Origin: Verrucomicrobiota bacterium
GTDB lineage: Bacteria > Verrucomicrobiota > Verrucomicrobiia > Limisphaerales > JAEYXS01
DNA: 18,929 nucleotides
Direction of reading: 5' to 3'
Assembly: GCA_023431185.1 (NCBI GenBank)
Contig: JAEYXS010000002.1
Coordinates: forward strand, 1-18,929
Below, in pieces: positions 16,075 to 18,929 of this stretch. How positions within the stretch are numbered: the stretch's first letter is position 1; the number at the start of each line of letters is the position of its first letter. The notes beneath the pieces are model-generated. The model was not told the DNA's origin and made no database searches. It saw only the letters and a program-made list of their open reading frames with translations. Position numbers and translations under genes: made by a program.

Positions 16075-16132
16075 CGTAGTGGGGCAGGTGCCCTCACCTG
16101 CCATAGTCGGACAGGCGCCCTCGCCTGTCGTC
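16075..16132. repeat. two tandem co-varying hairpins of the GGCAG family
   Basis: Hairpin A is GGCAGGTG-CCCT-CACCTGCC (16083-16102). Hairpin B is GACAGGCG-CCCT-CGCCTGTC (16110-16129). Both have 8-bp perfect stems and the same loop. They differ at two stem positions, each with a matching change on the other side, so the pairing has been kept. The block lies upstream of the WG gene and downstream of the DJ-1 gene. Confidence 0.85.
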
Positions 16133-16141
16133 CTGTCTTTC

Positions 16142-16177
16142 ATCCCTGCCCCAGCTTTCACTCACTGGAGCAGGGAT
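16142..16177 (-). terminator. hairpin after the DJ-1/PfpI gene, possible terminator
   Basis: ATCCCTGCCCCAG (16142-16154) pairs at 12 of 13 positions with CTGGAGCAGGGAT (16165-16177) around a 10-base loop. It lies 14 bases after the minus-strand stop at 16192. No T run follows, so it may be a repeat or a weak terminator. Confidence 0.45.
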
Positions 16178-16191
16178 ATACCAAATCACCC

Positions 16192-16776
16192 TCACGCCGC
16201 CTTCTGCTTTGCCAGCGCCGCTGCCGCCTCATCCAGCATCTTGATCCACGGCCCCACGAAGTGACCGCTGTCATGATACGTGCGACCACTCACCATGTTC
16301 CCATCGATCACACACGGCTCGTTCACATAGATGCCGCCGCAGATCTCCAGGTCGAACTTGCACTTCGCCACCGTCGCCATGCGCTTGCCCTTCACGCAAC
16401 CCGCCCGCGCCGGGATCTCCACGCCATGGCACACACTCGCCACCGGCTTGTTCTTCGCAAAGAAATCGCGCGTGATGCTCAAAAGCGCCTCATCCTCACG
16501 GATATACTCCGGTGCGCGACCGCCGCTGAAAAAGATGCCCAGATAGTCATCCGGATTGATGTCCTTGAACGCGACCTCCGCCTCGATGGAATACCCCTCC
16601 CACTCCTTCGTGATCGTCCAGCCCGGCTTGATCTCGTGCAGCACCATCTGGTAGCGCCGCTTCTCCGGAGCCGCCACCACCGGCTGGTAGCCGCCCTCGA
16701 TCAGGCGATAGTATGGATACAACGTGTCCACGGTCTCCGTGGCATCACCGACGATGACTAAAACTTTGTGCTTCAT
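16192..16776 (-). CDS. DJ-1/PfpI family protein
   Basis: This 194-residue cytoplasmic protein has the glutamine-amidotransferase-like fold of the DJ-1/PfpI superfamily. The nucleophile elbow is C116-H117 in ASVCHGVEIP, and the partner acidic residue is probably E90 in FFSGGRAPEYIR. The N-terminal strand is KVLVIVGDATE. The family includes peptidases, deglycases or glyoxalases, and stress chaperones, so the precise reaction cannot be read from sequence. It is 136 bp upstream of the WG gene on the same strand, separated by hairpin repeats, and is probably transcribed on its own or as a leading gene. No clear ribosome site was found. Confidence 0.9.
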   Translation of the reverse strand: MKHKVLVIVGDATETVDTLYPYYRLIEGGYQPVVAAPEKRRYQMVLHEIKPGWTITKEWEGYSIEAEVAFKDINPDDYLGIFFSGGRAPEYIREDEALLSITRDFFAKNKPVASVCHGVEIPARAGCVKGKRMATVAKCKFDLEICGGIYVNEPCVIDGNMVSGRTYHDSGHFVGPWIKMLDEAAAALAKQKAA

Positions 16777-16852
16777 GTGAATGAATGTTGAACCCCTTCG
16801 TTATCCTCGTTTAAGCCCGCTGCTGCAAGCCTTTGCTCCTTCAAATCGGTAG

Positions 16853-16898
16853 GGCTGGCTGTCCTGAACCCCGTGCTGACAAGTCGGGGCAGCCAGCC
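16853..16898. repeat. long interrupted hairpin
   Basis: GGCTGGCTG (16853-16861) pairs with CAGCCAGCC (16890-16898), and inside it CCCCG (16869-16873) pairs with CGGGG (16885-16889). A seven-base bulge separates the two stems on the left side only. The flank GGTAGGG and the GGGGCAG inside recall the GGCAG-family repeats at 6398 and 16075. It is 77 bp upstream of the DJ-1 start codon. Confidence 0.65.
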
Positions 16899-17088
16899 GC
16901 CGCCGAAGCAACTGACCATATGCATGCATCAGCTCTATCTGAAGTTATTGCGCGTGGAAATTTTTGCTTTAACCTGGCTCCTTTCAGTCTTCAACTTCCT
17001 CCTTTCCTTGTCACCTATATAGACGCCGCAGCCGCGAAAAAGTTTCAAAATAATCTGAAAATTTTTTCGGATTTTAAGTGCGTCATTT

Positions 17089-17170
17089 TGTCCCACCAAA
17101 CTGTGCCAACCACCCCAAATCCGTGTCTCACCAATACGGCCTACCCACGTGTGCCAAAATGTCTCACCAA
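17089..17170. repeat. cluster of five related 11-bp motifs
   Basis: TGTCCCACCAA (17089), TGTGCCAACCA (17102), TGTCTCACCAA (17124), TGTGCCAAAAT (17150) and TGTCTCACCAA (17160) lie in one direction within 82 bp. Two copies of TGTCTCACCAA are identical. Irregular spacing suggests protein-binding sites rather than slippage repeats. Confidence 0.6.
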
Positions 17171-17216
17171 CATGAACGTCCAATCCACCAGCTACCATGT
17201 TTGAGCTTAAACTTTT

Positions 17217-17249
17217 ACCTCGGCACTTGTACATAAGTGCCGAGGTTTT
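17217..17249 (+). terminator. rho-independent terminator of an unidentified plus-strand transcript
   Basis: ACCTCGGCACTT (17217-17228) pairs perfectly over 12 bp with AAGTGCCGAGGT (17235-17246) around GTACAT and runs into TTTT. There is no T run on the minus side. No convincing plus-strand gene lies upstream of it. Confidence 0.8.
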
Positions 17250-17299
17250 CTACCAATTCCATCCTTTGGCCCCAAGCCACCAGCCGCCCCCCTTCCTCT

Positions 17300-17340
17300 C
17301 CCGCTTTTAATCCCACCCTCCATAGGCGGTGTGATTAAAT
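17300..17340. repeat. inverted repeat with a direct copy 297 bp downstream
   Basis: TTTTAATCCCACC (17305-17317) pairs at 11 of 13 positions with GGTGTGATTAAAT (17328-17340). CCCGCTTTTAATCCCACCC (17300-17318) recurs with one difference at 17597-17615. Confidence 0.6.
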
Positions 17341-17459
17341 CCGGGCAAGGCCAACTGGGGAAAACTTTTTCGGACATCTCCCTGTGGCCGGCAGCGGCCC
17401 GGCACCTGCGCGCCAGCCAGAGCGCAATCAAACAGTCATGTGCGCTGGAAATGTTACCC

Positions 17460-17494
17460 CCCTCTCCCCCAGGGAGAGGGCCGGGGTGAGGGGG
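17460..17494. repeat. dispersed hairpin repeat (REP-like), copy 2
   Basis: CCCTCTCCC (17460-17468) and GGGAGAGGG (17472-17480) form a 9-bp stem around a three-base loop, followed by CCGGGGTGAGGGGG. I recognise this as a hairpin scattered through many bacterial genomes. Copy 1 at 637-661 shares its plan. Confidence 0.75.
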
Positions 17495-17596
17495 AAGGTG
17501 ACGTCCATAAGCAAATCAAGCCACTCTTCCCCGAACATCTCGCCGCCGTCCCCATGTTCACAGAACTCGCATCTTGGTGACCAACACTCAGCCTCA

Positions 17597-17615
17597 CCCG
17601 CTATTAATCCCACCC
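17597..17615. repeat. direct copy of the 17300 repeat
   Basis: CCCGCTATTAATCCCACCC matches 17300-17318 at 18 of 19 positions. It lies about 105 bp before the zinc-ribbon gene. Confidence 0.6.
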
Positions 17616-17721
17616 GATACGCCACCGCCTGAACTCTTCCGGTTGCGTTTCCCTCCCCGCTCGCCTACTTTTCCCATACACAGGACGTGCCAACTCATCC
17701 ACATCACCAATATCGCCTGCC

Positions 17722-18384
17722 ATGAAGCCATGCTCCTATTGCGGACGGCAGAATGACCCGGCAACTCAAGCTTGCCTTGAGTGCGGTCAATCCCTGGAGC
17801 GGGAACCACCTCGTTCAGGCATACCCGCTCCTGTGCTGAGATTGTTGGGTGTAGCCCTTCGCGTTATCAAACGGCTTTTGCTGCTCACTCTGGCCTGGTT
17901 CTCCTTCACGCAACTGATCGCCTGGGGCTGTGCTCCGGCCACGCCCAAAACCGACTACACCGGTGACTGGCGCTACACGCAACCGCATCATGTACGCGTG
18001 ATCGAACGCCCCCTCCCACCCGCTGCGCAAGTCTGGTCCAACTACAGCGCCTGGAAAGGCACAAACCCGGAAATCGCCGCCGCCCTCAGCCGTATCTACT
18101 CAGTCAAACTCAGCGGTGCCCATCGCCAGAAGAACCTGAAAGTGGATCACGGCTACACCAAGAACATGCCCGTGGGTGATTACGCTTACACGAGCATTTC
18201 CTTCGACTACCACGATGAAACCAACGGCGTTTACCATTTCACCTGGTGGAAGCGCGGCCGCCATCGCCCTGATTTCCTGAAACTCACTGACACCCAAAAA
18301 ACTTTCCAAGTAATCGTTCATGGCGGTCAGCCTCCCGACACTAAGCTCTCCATCGTCGCCATCGAAGACGTCACCCCCTTCTGA
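17722..18384 (+). CDS. zinc-ribbon, membrane-anchored protein of unknown function
   Basis: This 220-residue protein starts with a four-cysteine zinc ribbon (C4, C7, C18, C21 in CSYCGRQN and CLECGQSL). A linker follows, then one hydrophobic helix at about 50-70, then a largely soluble region of about 150 residues with aromatic-rich strands (YAYTSISFDYHD, VYHFTWWKRGRHRPDF). The positive residues before the helix suggest a cytoplasmic ribbon and an outer C-terminal domain. I do not recognise the C-terminal domain. Its stop overlaps the next start by one base (TGATG), so the two proteins are probably made together. No good ribosome site precedes the start. Confidence 0.8.
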   Translation: MKPCSYCGRQNDPATQACLECGQSLEREPPRSGIPAPVLRLLGVALRVIKRLLLLTLAWFSFTQLIAWGCAPATPKTDYTGDWRYTQPHHVRVIERPLPPAAQVWSNYSAWKGTNPEIAAALSRIYSVKLSGAHRQKNLKVDHGYTKNMPVGDYAYTSISFDYHDETNGVYHFTWWKRGRHRPDFLKLTDTQKTFQVIVHGGQPPDTKLSIVAIEDVTPF

Positions 18385-18881
18385 TGAACTCTACCTCCCC
18401 TCACCCCTATCGCCACTGGACCATTTACCTCGGCCTGTTCCTGTCCGCCCTCTGCCTCTTCACCGCCCTCCGCATCGAATGGTATAATGCCCACGCTCTC
18501 ACCAAGCTTCCCGTGCCACCAGATTCCGGTAAATGGCGCGCCGCCAGCACTGCTGGCCTGAGTGCCAAGTTTGAATCAATGTATCGTTACGAGCGGAATT
18601 TGCCGGAAGACGTCCCTTTGACTTCGATTCAGCAGGCTGAGTTTGATACACTCTTTAAACGCCGTATTGAGCTCCTCGATTTGGATGGTGATTTTCGCGA
18701 CTTCATAGGCTCCTTCGGCCTCCTCCAATACCTCCTCGTCCCCACCCTATTCTTCCTCGGCATCTACACCGGCCTCAGTTCCCCCCAGCGCAACCGCTTC
18801 GCCATCTCCTTCGCCCTCATCGCCGCCCTCTGCGGCCTCCTCATGCTCTACCGCAACTACGTCGGCAGCCTCGGCTGGTAG
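18384..18881 (+). CDS. three-helix membrane protein of unknown function
   Basis: This 165-residue protein has three hydrophobic segments at about 12-31, 112-130 and 138-157. A hydrophilic region of about 80 residues lies between the first and second and is rich in Arg and Glu (MYRYERNLPEDVP, LFKRRIELLDLDGDF). It resembles no family I know. Its start is inside the stop codon of the zinc-ribbon gene (TGATG), which suggests translational coupling and a joint role in the inner membrane. Confidence 0.75.
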   Translation: MNSTSPHPYRHWTIYLGLFLSALCLFTALRIEWYNAHALTKLPVPPDSGKWRAASTAGLSAKFESMYRYERNLPEDVPLTSIQQAEFDTLFKRRIELLDLDGDFRDFIGSFGLLQYLLVPTLFFLGIYTGLSSPQRNRFAISFALIAALCGLLMLYRNYVGSLGW

Positions 18882-18900
18882 TAACTAGCCATTCCCCCTT

Positions 18901-18929
18901 TTCTGTGTATTCCGCGTATTCTGTGGTTT
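18901..18929 (+). repeat. 9-bp tandem repeat at the window end
   Basis: The units are TTCTGTGTA, TTCCGCGTA and TTCTGTGGT, starting 19 bases after the last stop codon and perhaps running beyond the window. The motif and direction match the 10-bp array at 701-730. Confidence 0.65.

Larger units (their letters stand above)
16777..17721. other. 945-bp stretch without a convincing gene
   Basis: This stretch separates the divergent DJ-1 and zinc-ribbon genes. It holds a large hairpin (16853-16898), an A+T-rich patch (about 17030-17080), five 11-bp motifs (17089-17170), a strong plus-strand terminator (17217-17249), an inverted repeat with a distant direct copy (17300-17340 and 17597-17615), and a REP-like hairpin (17460-17494). 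The open frames in it are short, odd in composition and built partly from the repeats. Decayed mobile DNA is the simplest explanation. Confidence 0.6.

Noticed and set aside
16833..17204. 123-codon plus-strand frame before the orphan terminator
   Set aside because: It begins within a hairpin repeat and ends through the 11-bp motif cluster; composition is unlike a folded protein, and there is no ribosome site.
16935..17234. 99-codon minus-strand frame
   Set aside because: Its repeated VGET/GET segments simply translate the DNA motif cluster, and it starts inside the terminator hairpin.

Overview
The window looks like a chromosomal segment from a free-living bacterium of the Planctomycetota-Verrucomicrobiota-Chlamydiota group, most likely a Verrucomicrobiota member related to Limisphaerales or Pedosphaera. 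This is inferred from gene content: two exported formylglycine sulfatases with accessory C-terminal regions, a WG-repeat protein, a flavin-dependent halogenase-like enzyme, zinc-ribbon membrane proteins, and G+C-rich coding DNA with few clear Shine-Dalgarno sites. No rRNA, tRNA, CRISPR array, complete insertion sequence or integrase gene was seen.

Layout. Positions 1-740 hold an integron-type recombination site (attC, 35-127) followed 13 bp later by a short cassette-like gene, then a hairpin repeat, an attC-like remnant and a three-unit 10-bp repeat. Next come a LysR-type regulator (minus strand) and, divergent from it, a CPA2 cation/proton antiporter plus an FAD-dependent halogenase-like oxidoreductase. 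A strong dyad of LysR type lies between the divergent genes, and a terminator closes the pair. Then follow a small lipoprotein with a pseudopilin-like tail, guaA (GMP synthase) with a terminator, and a 970-residue protein joining an N-terminal glycerolipid acyltransferase to a C-terminal YiiX/NlpC-P60-like hydrolase. A shared bidirectional terminator (9437-9466) separates it from the convergent pheT.

From 16776 down to 9483 everything is on the minus strand: a DJ-1/PfpI-family protein, a block of hairpin repeats, then a tightly coupled set of WG-repeat lipid- or periplasm-directed protein, sulfatase 2 and sulfatase 1 (ATGA overlap and 1-bp gap), followed after 57 bp by pheT. About 945 bp (16777-17721) hold no convincing gene but several hairpins, a cluster of five 11-bp motifs, a terminator and a dispersed hairpin repeat. 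The window ends with a coupled pair: a zinc-ribbon membrane-anchored protein and a three-helix membrane protein, then a 9-bp repeat resembling the one at 701-730.

How the genes fit together. The sulfatase operon suggests desulfation of sulfated polysaccharides outside the cytoplasm. LysR, antiporter and halogenase probably form one regulated unit with unknown substrate. guaA and pheT are housekeeping genes. The most notable items are the attC cassette, the acyltransferase-hydrolase fusion, the halogenase-like enzyme with both diagnostic motifs, and the family of co-varying hairpin repeats.
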